Shown here in pieces: positions 43,596 to 50,571 of a DNA stretch of 64,000 bases (position 1 is the first letter of the stretch; each line of letters starts with the position of its first letter). The translations under genes were made by a program, and so were the position numbers. Under the pieces are notes generated by a model. It did no database searches. It was not told the origin of the DNA and saw only the letters and a program-made list of their open reading frames with translations. The DNA is taken from NCBI RefSeq assembly GCF_900114975.1, contig NZ_FOUU01000003.1:1-64000 (forward strand). Direction: 5' to 3'. This DNA is from Thermodesulforhabdus norvegica. GTDB taxonomy: Bacteria; Desulfobacterota; Syntrophobacteria; Syntrophobacterales; Thermodesulforhabdaceae.

Positions 43596-44422
43596 GGGCA
43601 TTCCTTTTTCTCGTCTTTATGGTCAACTCTCTGGCCCATCAATCGGTTTCCAGAGTTTACGAAAATCTCATCAAAGCGGCAGGAAGGCAAGTTGTAGAAT
43701 CTTCTATTACGGCATTGTTCATACTGTCGGGACTGTTTTTTCTGTCTCTGGCTTTGTTAAAGGTCCTTCGGACGGGAAATTCTCACTTTGTGAGGAGTAT
43801 TATAGTCGGATGGTTTTATGCCATGGGGCTTTTCGCCCTCTGCGGCTGTTTTCTGATATGTGCAAGAATAGAATATATTCACTTTTTCCAGTACGGCCTG
43901 CTGGCCTTTCTGGCTGCGTTTTTATCTTCTTCAATCCACGGTGTGCTGTGGGGCATGACCCTGCTGGGCATACTGGATGAGGTTTACAATTACGCATTTT
44001 ATCCCTTCTATACCAGCTATTTGGATTTTAACGATTTTTTACTGAACTTTGCCGGTGTTATGATGGGTATCCTGATGTATTGTTCGCTTTTTCCCGGAAA
44101 AGGTTATTATCGGGAGGATTTTTCCACGAGGATGTACGGTGTTATGTTCTTCATTGCTTCAATTATCTTCCTGGGCCTTGCTTCCAATCGCATCATCATG
44201 GACGTGAAGATAGAGTCCAAGCCGGTAACGGTCTTCGTTAACGGGGCTTTTGTATTCGCCTACAATAGTCCGTCTTCTTTCTGGATTCCCTTGAAAGGTG
44301 GCGGTTTTTTTCACATACTGCATCCCGTCGAGGGTCTTATCCTGCTGGTACTTGTGGTGACCGTGGCCGATCAGATTTGTTGCAGGATTTCGAGAAGTTG
44401 CAAGGCATTTTTGACGGCATAG
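43517..44422 (+). CDS. VanZ-like multi-pass membrane protein
   Basis: About 301 residues with seven or so hydrophobic segments. HFFQYGLLAFLAAFL and the following GMTLLGILDEVYNYAF resemble the VanZ-like pattern (HxxxYxxLxxL, then an acidic D-E motif). The C-terminal part has a periplasmic-looking strand region and a last membrane segment. The start is uncertain: ATG 43517 has no clear ribosome site and overlaps the first 79 bases of the divergent transglutaminase gene; no later ATG precedes the first membrane segment. The 3' end overlaps the DUF72 gene by 52 bases. VanZ-like proteins include teicoplanin resistance factors, but most have unknown roles. Confidence 0.65.
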   Translation: MLLIGYKDRCRQGTEKLRERLKLYASWAFLFLVFMVNSLAHQSVSRVYENLIKAAGRQVVESSITALFILSGLFFLSLALLKVLRTGNSHFVRSIIVGWFYAMGLFALCGCFLICARIEYIHFFQYGLLAFLAAFLSSSIHGVLWGMTLLGILDEVYNYAFYPFYTSYLDFNDFLLNFAGVMMGILMYCSLFPGKGYYREDFSTRMYGVMFFIASIIFLGLASNRIIMDVKIESKPVTVFVNGAFVFAYNSPSSFWIPLKGGGFFHILHPVEGLILLVLVVTVADQICCRISRSCKAFLTA

Positions 44423-45108
44423 CCGTTGAAATCGTTGTTGAAATACACAAAGCTCGGCACATTCCATGCCCGAATTTTGCCCGCCCAGGCTTCCAGATCC
44501 TTCAGGCTGTATTCGGAAGCATATAGTCTTTTGGGGCCGTGGAGGCGAAGGTAGGCAAAGTTCGATGTTATCGTTTCGAGATACGGAAATCGTCCCCCTG
44601 AATGGGAGATGCAGAGGGCGATCCGGTGAGATTTGAGCTCTTCAAGCACGGCGTCTTCAAACCACGTATTGTTGCGGGGCTCTATGACGGCGAGGGGGAT
44701 TCGGGATATAAGTTCAAGGAAAGTTCGGTGTTTTTCGGGTGTATATTTTAAGCCCGGCGGTAGCTGAAAAAGAATTGGGCCAAGTTTTTCTCTGAGAGGA
44801 CTGAGGGAGTTGAGAAATTCCTTGCAGAGAGAGGCCGCATTTTCAAGGCGAAGATGATGCGTGATTTTTCTTGGCGCTTTCACGGACCACAGGAATCCCT
44901 CAGGGGTGCGGTCGTACCAGCCCGCAAAGGTCTTCTCAGGCAGAGTCCTGTAAAAGGTTGCGTTCACTTCCACGGTATTAAAGTGGGTTGCGTAAAACTC
45001 AAGCCATTTTCTCGAAGAAAGCCCTTTCGGGTAAAAAACTTCTTTCCAGTGTCGGTAATTCCAGCCGGAAGTCCCGACTCGTACACAGGGCTTTTCGCTG
45101 GAAATCAT
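44371..45108 (-). CDS. DUF72 (YecE-like) domain protein
   Basis: A 245-residue DUF72 TIM-barrel-like protein: RVGTSGWNYRHWKEVFYPKG (N-terminal GTSGW motif), FNTVEVNATFYRTL, FLWSVKAPRKITHHLRL, ILFQLPPGLKY, and late AYLRLHGP with FNNDFNGYAVKNALQL. All family signposts are intact and the length is normal. Function unknown; some members are suspected nucleases or sugar-binding enzymes. Its ATG overlaps the upstream binding-protein stop by four bases, so they are co-translated. The 3' end overlaps the convergent VanZ-like gene. Confidence 0.88.
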   Translation of the reverse strand: MISSEKPCVRVGTSGWNYRHWKEVFYPKGLSSRKWLEFYATHFNTVEVNATFYRTLPEKTFAGWYDRTPEGFLWSVKAPRKITHHLRLENAASLCKEFLNSLSPLREKLGPILFQLPPGLKYTPEKHRTFLELISRIPLAVIEPRNNTWFEDAVLEELKSHRIALCISHSGGRFPYLETITSNFAYLRLHGPKRLYASEYSLKDLEAWAGKIRAWNVPSFVYFNNDFNGYAVKNALQLLEILQQI

Positions 45109-46007
45109 TTTACGCTTTCCCTTGCGCCGTATATCCGTTCCACGAGGAAACCAACGGCTTCTACACAGCTGGGGCCGGGGCGTGAAAAAAGGTATTCGTC
45201 CACGATCAATACTCTGTTTTCTCTTACGGCCTTCAGCCTCTGGATATGGGGACGGCTACGTGGATCCGAAGGATTTGGATTCATGGGTCCCTTCTGAATG
45301 ATGTAGTAGTCAGGATCTTCGGACAAAAGGGTTTCCACGCTGAATTGTATGAACTTCCTGGGCGTTTTAACTATATTTTCTAGCCCTGCTGCCTGCAGTA
45401 TCTGGTTAACTATGGAGTCAGTTCCTGCGGCGGTGAGCGGTTGTTCCCTGACCTCAAAAAAAGCCGTATATTTTCTGCCGCTTTTTTGTACGATTTCCCC
45501 GAAAGTCCTGAGTTTTGTTCTCATCTCTTCGACTTTCATTCTCGCTTCGTGCTCGTGACCGGTGGCTATTCCAAGACGGATCATTGTGGAGAAGATGGAT
45601 TCGAAATCGGTGGGATTAAAAGCCGCTACGGGAATTCCCAGCTTTTCCAGATGAAGGATTTCGGAGATTCGACCTTTTTGGGAAGTGGTGAGCACCACCA
45701 GATCCGGCTTTGCCGAGACTATGAGCTCCAGGTTCGGTTTCATGTGGGTTCCAACCGATGGGAGATGTCTTGCTCCGGGAATGACCGAATCCGCCCTGGT
45801 CCTTGCAACGATTGAATCTCCTGCTCCGATGGCCATGAGCATCTCCAGAAAAGCCCCGTAGAGAGGCACGACTCGTCTCGCGGGCGATGAGAGGCTCAGG
45901 GTGGTTCCCGTGTCGTCAGTAAAAACAACGGCACTCCGGGATGATGGCGTACCGGGCGTAAGCATTATGCCGATGGTAAGAAGTATTACTATTCTAAAAG
46001 TTTTCAT
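45105..46007 (-). CDS. ABC transporter substrate-binding protein (BtuF-like)
   Basis: A 300-residue periplasmic binding protein with a signal peptide (about 1-25). First-lobe strand ARRVVPLYGAFLEMLMAIGA, then PDLVVLTTSQKG and LEKLGIPVAAFNPTDFESIFSTM, fit the cobalamin/Fe-siderophore binding group. NQILQAAGLENIV and YYIIQKGPMNPN form the second lobe. Ligand unknown; no permease or ATPase is adjacent. It is the second orphan binding protein of this class in the window, the other being at 34.3 kb, and the two look clearly divergent. Overlaps the DUF72 gene by four bases. Confidence 0.82.
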   Translation of the reverse strand: MKTFRIVILLTIGIMLTPGTPSSRSAVVFTDDTGTTLSLSSPARRVVPLYGAFLEMLMAIGAGDSIVARTRADSVIPGARHLPSVGTHMKPNLELIVSAKPDLVVLTTSQKGRISEILHLEKLGIPVAAFNPTDFESIFSTMIRLGIATGHEHEARMKVEEMRTKLRTFGEIVQKSGRKYTAFFEVREQPLTAAGTDSIVNQILQAAGLENIVKTPRKFIQFSVETLLSEDPDYYIIQKGPMNPNPSDPRSRPHIQRLKAVRENRVLIVDEYLFSRPGPSCVEAVGFLVERIYGARESVK

Positions 46008-46042
46008 GACTCCACTCGAAGAGCAAATGCCGTAGAGATGCG

Positions 46043-46071
46043 TTGACAGCCTTCAGGGGCATGCTTAATTT
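46043..46071 (+). promoter_or_regulatory. Candidate promoter for hsp20 pair
   Basis: TTGACA (46043-46048) and TAATTT (46066-46071) with a 17-base spacer, 54 bases before the first hsp20 ATG. The -10 is weak (3 of 6). I see no CIRCE inverted repeat and no clear sigma-32 consensus. Confidence 0.4.
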
Positions 46072-46124
46072 TCAGCCGGAAATGGATATCGCAAGTAAAA
46101 TCAACAGGAAAGGAGGGATGTACA

Positions 46125-46580
46125 ATGGCAACAATGAGGTGGTCCGATCGTCCGTCGCTTTTTAAGCCCCTGGAGGAACTCGAAAGGCTCAGGAAAGAAA
46201 TGGATCGTCTTTTCGAAACAGTCATGGGCCGTAGAGCCTGGCCGATTTCAGGGAGGGTATTCCCCCCCGTAAACATAACCGAAGATAAGGACGCTTATTA
46301 TATACGGGCAGAGCTTCCCGGAGTCAAGGCCGATGACATAGAGCTCTCCGTGGAGAAGGATACGGTTATTTTGGGCGGTGAGAGAAAAGCTGAAGAGATT
46401 CAGGATGTGACCTATCACAGAAGGGAAAGAGAGATGGGTAAATTCAGGAGAGCCATAAGGCTGCCCGGTGCCTTCGATCCTGACAAAGTGGAAGCCAGGT
46501 TCAAGAACGGGATCCTGACGATAACGCTTCCGAAGTCGGAAGAGGCCAAACCTCGTCAGATTACCGTAAAGGCGGAATAG
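46125..46580 (+). CDS. Small heat shock protein Hsp20 (alpha-crystallin family), copy 1
   Basis: A 151-residue small heat shock protein. The alpha-crystallin domain runs from about residue 43 (FPPVNITEDKDAYYIRAELPGV) to the GILTITLP strand, with the C-terminal I-x-V tail (RQITVKAE). The N-terminal LERLRKEMDRLFE helix is typical. It forms oligomers that hold unfolding proteins. AGGAGGG lies seven bases before the ATG. A second, more diverged hsp20 gene follows 41 bases later; such tandem pairs may co-assemble. Confidence 0.95.
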   Translation: MATMRWSDRPSLFKPLEELERLRKEMDRLFETVMGRRAWPISGRVFPPVNITEDKDAYYIRAELPGVKADDIELSVEKDTVILGGERKAEEIQDVTYHRREREMGKFRRAIRLPGAFDPDKVEARFKNGILTITLPKSEEAKPRQITVKAE

Positions 46581-46621
46581 AATGTCCGAGAGGGAAAGCC
46601 GAATGAAAGGAGGTGTTGGCC

Positions 46622-47020
46622 ATGACGAGCAGGGAAATGCAGGTTAGGGAGAAACAGGAAGTGAAGGGTCAGGCCGAAAGCACCAGGGATGTTCCCGTTT
46701 ACATACCCAATGTGGATATCTACGAAACCAGCGATGCTCTGATTGTGCTGGCCGACATGCCGGGAGTTGCACCTGAAAACGTGGACATAGACGTCAGAGA
46801 CGACACTCTTACGATACGTGGTACCGTTGACATGCCCGGTAAGGATGAAAATCCCGTTCTTGTGGAGTACGAAGTGGGCGATTATTACAGACAGTTCACT
46901 CTTGGCAGGGCTATAGATCAGTCCAGGATCGAGGCCTCGATGAAGGACGGTGTTCTTAAACTGGTGCTCCCCAAGGTCGACGTGGCAAAGCCGAGGAAGA
47001 TAGAGGTAAAAGCTGGTTAA
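46622..47020 (+). CDS. Small heat shock protein Hsp20, copy 2
   Basis: A 132-residue Hsp20. IPNVDIYETSDALIVLADMPGV opens the crystallin domain, GVLKLVLPKVDVAKPRKIEVKAG closes it with the I-x-V tail. The N-terminal arm is short, polar and Gln/Glu-rich, unlike copy 1, so the two probably assemble differently. ATG 46622 has AGGAGGTG at ideal spacing; the ATG at 46613 inside the ribosome site is not used. The pair ends at a bidirectional terminator. Confidence 0.94.
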   Translation: MTSREMQVREKQEVKGQAESTRDVPVYIPNVDIYETSDALIVLADMPGVAPENVDIDVRDDTLTIRGTVDMPGKDENPVLVEYEVGDYYRQFTLGRAIDQSRIEASMKDGVLKLVLPKVDVAKPRKIEVKAG

Positions 47021-47035
47021 TAACCTGAGAAAAAG

Positions 47036-47077
47036 AGGATCCTCGATTCCTCCGATAAGAGAGAAATCGAGGATCCT
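47036..47077. terminator. Bidirectional terminator after hsp20 pair
   Basis: AGGATCCTCGATT (47036-47048) pairs perfectly with 47065-47077 over 13 bp, followed by TTATT; upstream GAAAAAG serves the opposite strand. It touches the stop codon of the minus-strand gene at 47078. Confidence 0.75.
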
Positions 47078-47401
47078 TTATTCATTTGCGATGAGTAATT
47101 CAATCCCCTCCGCATCCAGCTCGAAAAGAATACCTTCCAGTTCTTCACGGGTGGCCGCAAGCCGGTCAAGGCTGTACACAACCAGACGCTTTACTCTATG
47201 TCTTTCTATGTCCCAGAAGAGTTCTCTTCTGTTTGTGTAAAACTGTACATTTTCATCGGGGGATATTTTCCATCGCTCCTTCATGCATTTCTGAAGATAT
47301 GCTTTCTGCTCTGCCAGAGGTCGCTCAAAGCTGTTTCCGTCTTCAGGTTTGAGCTCTGATTTCCAGACCATCAGGTAAACGGCTGTGATCTTATCGTCCA
47401 T
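47078..47401 (-). CDS. Small resolvase-like protein lacking catalytic residues
   Basis: A 107-residue protein. Its second half, HRVKRLVVYSLDRLAATREELEGILFELDAEGIELLI, follows the serine-recombinase catalytic-domain core (the R-V-V-Y-x-L-D-R-L-x-R strand-helix), and PLAEQKAYLQ matches the E-x-Q helix after the active site. But the region that should read Y-x-R-V-S-x reads YLMVWKSE, so catalytic Arg and Ser are both gone, and no DNA-binding C-terminus follows. ATG 47401 has GAAGGAGG upstream. It therefore cannot recombine DNA; it may be a domesticated fold or regulatory fragment. Intact frame and good ribosome site argue against a pseudogene. Confidence 0.6.
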   Translation of the reverse strand: MDDKITAVYLMVWKSELKPEDGNSFERPLAEQKAYLQKCMKERWKISPDENVQFYTNRRELFWDIERHRVKRLVVYSLDRLAATREELEGILFELDAEGIELLIANE

Positions 47402-47500
47402 AATTTTGCCTCCTTCGTCAGTTTGCATTTCCAGAGAGAACATTTATATTGAACATTCGGAAAGTAACATCAAGTTAATTCTGTTTTCCGGAGAGCGGAG

Positions 47501-48661
47501 ATGACGGTACTGACGCGAGGTCTTTCCTTTGAACAGGGTCCAATAAGACCGCCCAGTGAGGCATCCAGTCTTCTGTTGCGTTTTACCCGTAATTGCCCCT
47601 GGAACAAGTGCACTTTCTGTCCCGTTTATAAGGGTACACCCTTTGAGCGCAGAAGCCTCAGGGAGATAAAGAAGGACATAGATGCAGTTGCGCAGATTAT
47701 CGATGAAATAAAGGCTCTTTCCTGGTCTCTGGGTGAGGGTGGTGAGGTAACAGAGCCCGTTGTAAGGGCTATAATGACCAGCAATACCGCGGGTCACTGC
47801 CACCGGCACGTTGCCGCCTGGCTTTACTGGGGAACGGGACATGTGTTCATTCAGGATGCCAATAGCCTGATAATGAAGACCGATGATCTGGCCGAAGCAT
47901 TGAGGTATCTTAAAGAAAGAATCAGAGGGATAACGCGAATTACTTCCTACGCAAGAAGCAGTACGCTTTCCCGAAAGAGCCTTGAGGAGCTTAAGATCCT
48001 CAAAGAGGCCGGGCTCAGTCGAATTCATGTGGGAATGGAAAGCGGTAGTGATAAAGTCCTTGCCTTTGTGAAGAAAGGCGCCACTGCAAAACAGCACGTC
48101 GATGCGGGGTTGAAAGTTATTGAAGCGGGTATGACTCTTTCTGAATACATAATGCCAGGGCTGGGCGGAAAAGAGATGACTTTTGAACATGCCGTTGAAA
48201 CCGCAAGGGTCCTGAACGAAATAAATCCTCACTTTATAAGGCTCAGGAGTCTGAGGATTCCTCCCGTTGTACCTCTTTACGAAGATGTGCAAAAAGGCCG
48301 CTTTACTCCTCTGCATGATGACGAGGTGGTTCGTGAAATTCGCATAATGATAGAAAGACTTGAAGGGGTCACATCAACTCTCACCTCCGACCATATAATG
48401 AATCTCCTGGAAGAGGTTCAAGGTACCTTCCCGGAAGATAAGCCGAAAATGCTTGCTGTTATTGATGAGTATCTGGAGCTGCCGGAACATGATAAGCTTC
48501 TTTTCCGGCTGGGTAGGAGAGGCGGTACGCTGAGGAGCATTCGCCAGATTTACGACCCTGATGTAAGATCTCGCCTTGAAGTGGCACTGAAAGAGCTAAC
48601 CACCGAAACGGGCTTCGATGTTGAGACGCTGATAAAGGAGCTTGCAGACAGATACATATGA
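47501..48661 (+). CDS. Radical SAM protein with CX4CX2C cluster motif
   Basis: A 386-residue radical SAM protein. The cluster-binding stretch is RNCPWNKCTFCPVYKG, with four residues between the first two cysteines instead of the canonical three. Later signposts are VFIQDANSLIMK, ITRITSYARSSTLSRKS and RIHVGMESGSDKVL, the usual second-half glycine and SAM-contact strands of Elp3/COG1032-like radical SAM proteins. The C-terminal helical tail is about 110 residues. The product is unknown. It overlaps the MarC gene by four bases, so the two are coupled, although no functional link is evident. Confidence 0.82.
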   Translation: MTVLTRGLSFEQGPIRPPSEASSLLLRFTRNCPWNKCTFCPVYKGTPFERRSLREIKKDIDAVAQIIDEIKALSWSLGEGGEVTEPVVRAIMTSNTAGHCHRHVAAWLYWGTGHVFIQDANSLIMKTDDLAEALRYLKERIRGITRITSYARSSTLSRKSLEELKILKEAGLSRIHVGMESGSDKVLAFVKKGATAKQHVDAGLKVIEAGMTLSEYIMPGLGGKEMTFEHAVETARVLNEINPHFIRLRSLRIPPVVPLYEDVQKGRFTPLHDDEVVREIRIMIERLEGVTSTLTSDHIMNLLEEVQGTFPEDKPKMLAVIDEYLELPEHDKLLFRLGRRGGTLRSIRQIYDPDVRSRLEVALKELTTETGFDVETLIKELADRYI

Positions 48662-49290
48662 TGGACTTCAGAGAATCGCTTACCTACTTTTTTACCACTT
48701 TTATATCCCTTTTTATCATCATGGATCCCATAGGGAATCTGCCGTTTTTTCTGATGTTTACGGAAAATTACTCCCGGGAAGATCAGATAAAAACCGCCGT
48801 GACGGCATCCCTTTCGGCAGGTATTATTCTTCTGGTTTTCATCATAGGCGGTGACGCCGTGTTGAACTTCTTCCATGTGTCCATTCCCGCCTTTCAGATA
48901 GCCGGTGGGTTCATTTTTTTTCTATATGCCTTGCAGATGTTGCACATTCTGCCGAGTAGCATAAAAACGAGCTCCAAGGAAGAAGAGGACAGTCTTGGTA
49001 AAACCCATGTGGCTCTTGTGCCCATCGGTACCCCGCTTCTGGCAGGCCCCGGTGCAATCACTGCGGTTCTCGTGTGGCGTCATTCCTATGGCGATGCAAT
49101 TTACGGCTGGTTACTGGTTCTGGCCGTTTTGCTCGTCTGCGTCATCACGACGGTTACCTTCGTGTTCGGAAATGTCCTGAGAAAGCTGTTGGGATTGAGC
49201 GGTATAGGCGTTATATCAAGGATAATGGGATTACTCCTTGCCGTGCTGGCAGTTCAATTTATGGTAAACGGATTTCTGGCCTTGCAATAG
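48658..49290 (+). CDS. MarC-family integral membrane protein
   Basis: A 210-residue protein with six hydrophobic segments of the MarC/UPF0056 family. FIIMDPIGNLPFFLMFT is the family signature in the first segment; PIGTPLLAGPGAITAVLV in the middle repeats the pattern, reflecting internal duplication. Function is unproven; earlier links to multiple antibiotic resistance were withdrawn. The start is either ATG 48658, overlapping the radical SAM stop, or the adjacent ATG 48661. It ends 194 bases before the TRAP operon. Confidence 0.9.
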   Translation: MMDFRESLTYFFTTFISLFIIMDPIGNLPFFLMFTENYSREDQIKTAVTASLSAGIILLVFIIGGDAVLNFFHVSIPAFQIAGGFIFFLYALQMLHILPSSIKTSSKEEEDSLGKTHVALVPIGTPLLAGPGAITAVLVWRHSYGDAIYGWLLVLAVLLVCVITTVTFVFGNVLRKLLGLSGIGVISRIMGLLLAVLAVQFMVNGFLALQ

Positions 49291-49352
49291 TTCCCTTATA
49301 AGCCTCTTTTAAAGCGTTTTGCTCCTTTTACCCGGCGTCTGCTAAAGGGGGT

Positions 49353-49434
49353 TTGACCTTGATGAATGATTTCTGCTATGAAAGAAACATACTTTGCGTT
49401 TTGTGGAAGTTACCCTGTGGTTTCAGGGTTTTTT
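49353..49434 (+). promoter_or_regulatory. TAXI operon leader: promoter and small terminator-like hairpin
   Basis: TTGACC (49353-49358) with an 18-base spacer to TATGAA (49377-49382) is a fair promoter. Thirty bases later ACCCTG (49412-49417) and CAGGGT (49424-49429) form a 6-bp stem followed by TTTTT, an attenuator-like element before the binding-protein gene. The stem is short, so function is uncertain. Confidence 0.35.
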
Positions 49435-49484
49435 CGGAAAGTGTTGGTCTGGAAGGTGGTTTGCTAAAAAAGGAGGGTTTCAAA

Positions 49485-50462
49485 ATGAAAGGATTTACGA
49501 GGTTTGGAGTGGCTGTTTTTGCGTTTTTGTTTGCTTTGGCCTGTTCCGTGCCGGTTATTGCCGGTAAGGTAACCTTTATAACCATAGGAACAGGTGGGGT
49601 AACCGGTGTTTATTATCCTGCGGGTGGCGCGATCAGCAAGATGATAAATGCCAAAAAAGATGTTTATAACATCAGAGCTACGGTGGAATCCACGGCTGGA
49701 TCGGTTTTCAACATCAACGCGGTTATGGCGGGAGATCTGGAATTCGGTATTGTCCAGTCCGATCGTCAGTATCAGGCATACCACGGTCTTGCCGAATGGG
49801 AAGGGAAACCTCAGAAGGACCTGAGAGCCGTTTTTGCCCTGCACCCGGAAGCGGTCACCCTTGTTGCAGCGGCCGATGCCGGTATCAAGACCTTTGCAGA
49901 CCTCAAGGGTAAGAGAGTAAACATCGGGAATCCCGGCTCCGGCCAGCGCCAGAATTCAATCGACGCTCTGACGATAAACGGCATAGACTGGCAGAAGGAC
50001 ATCATTGCCGAAGGGCTCAAGGCTGCGGAGGCTCCGGGAATGCTTCAGGATGGCCGAATTGATGCCTTCTTTTATACGGTGGGACATCCTTCCGGTGCGA
50101 TTAAAGAAGCTACGGCAGGTGCCAGGAAAGTTCTCTTCATAGCCATTCCAAATGTGGACAAGCTCTGCGAAAAGTATCCCTACTATGCTCCGGCTTTCAT
50201 TCCCATCAAGCATTATCCCGATGCTCTCAATAAGGAAGATGTTCCTACCTTTGGCGTTAAGGCGACCTTCGTTACGAGGGCAGACATGCCTGAAGATGTT
50301 GTTTATGCCGTTACCAAGGAGATCTTTGAAAATCTAGATAAGTTTAAGAAGCTTCACCCGGCTCTTGAAGTTCTTACAAAGGAGAATATGTTGCAGGGTC
50401 TGAGTGCTCCGCTTCATCCCGGTGCAATCAAATATTACAAAGAGGCGGGGTTGATGAAGTAG
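49485..50462 (+). CDS. TAXI-family TRAP transporter solute-binding protein
   Basis: A 325-residue exported binding protein: signal peptide (about 1-26, cut after PVIA), then VTFITIGTGGVTGVYYPAGGAI, the hallmark opening of TAXI proteins. FGIVQSDRQYQAYHG and FADLKGKRVNIGNPGSGQRQN are also family-specific. It captures a dicarboxylate, amino acid or other organic acid in the periplasm for the fused TRAP permease encoded next. ATG 49485 has AGGAGGG at ideal distance; the in-frame 44-codon extension upstream is not coding. An 11-bp hairpin separates it from the permease gene, likely tuning expression ratio. The substrate is unknown. Confidence 0.93.
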   Translation: MKGFTRFGVAVFAFLFALACSVPVIAGKVTFITIGTGGVTGVYYPAGGAISKMINAKKDVYNIRATVESTAGSVFNINAVMAGDLEFGIVQSDRQYQAYHGLAEWEGKPQKDLRAVFALHPEAVTLVAAADAGIKTFADLKGKRVNIGNPGSGQRQNSIDALTINGIDWQKDIIAEGLKAAEAPGMLQDGRIDAFFYTVGHPSGAIKEATAGARKVLFIAIPNVDKLCEKYPYYAPAFIPIKHYPDALNKEDVPTFGVKATFVTRADMPEDVVYAVTKEIFENLDKFKKLHPALEVLTKENMLQGLSAPLHPGAIKYYKEAGLMK

Positions 50463-50489
50463 ATTCCCGATATTTAGAGGAATAAAAGG

Positions 50490-50515
50490 GGAGACGGAAG
50501 GGGACTTCCGTCTCC
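50490..50515 (+). terminator. Hairpin between TAXI binding protein and TRAP permease
   Basis: GGAGACGGAAG (50490-50500) and CTTCCGTCTCC (50505-50515) form a perfect 11-bp stem with a GGGA tetraloop, followed by only TTTCC. It probably acts as a partial terminator or 3' stabiliser, so that binding protein is made in excess over permease. Confidence 0.65.
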
Positions 50516-50571
50516 TTTCCGTGTAAAGATCCTGAAATTCGGTACAGGAAATTCTCTTTGAGGTGGAGCAA

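Noticed and set aside
47444-48316. 290-codon minus-strand open frame
   Set aside because: Antisense to the radical SAM gene whose cluster motif and SAM-binding strands are clear. No domain or ribosome site supports it.
49353-49484. 44-codon extension of the TAXI binding protein
   Set aside because: A signal peptide must be N-terminal; it starts at 49485 behind AGGAGGG. The extension covers a promoter-like and hairpin region.
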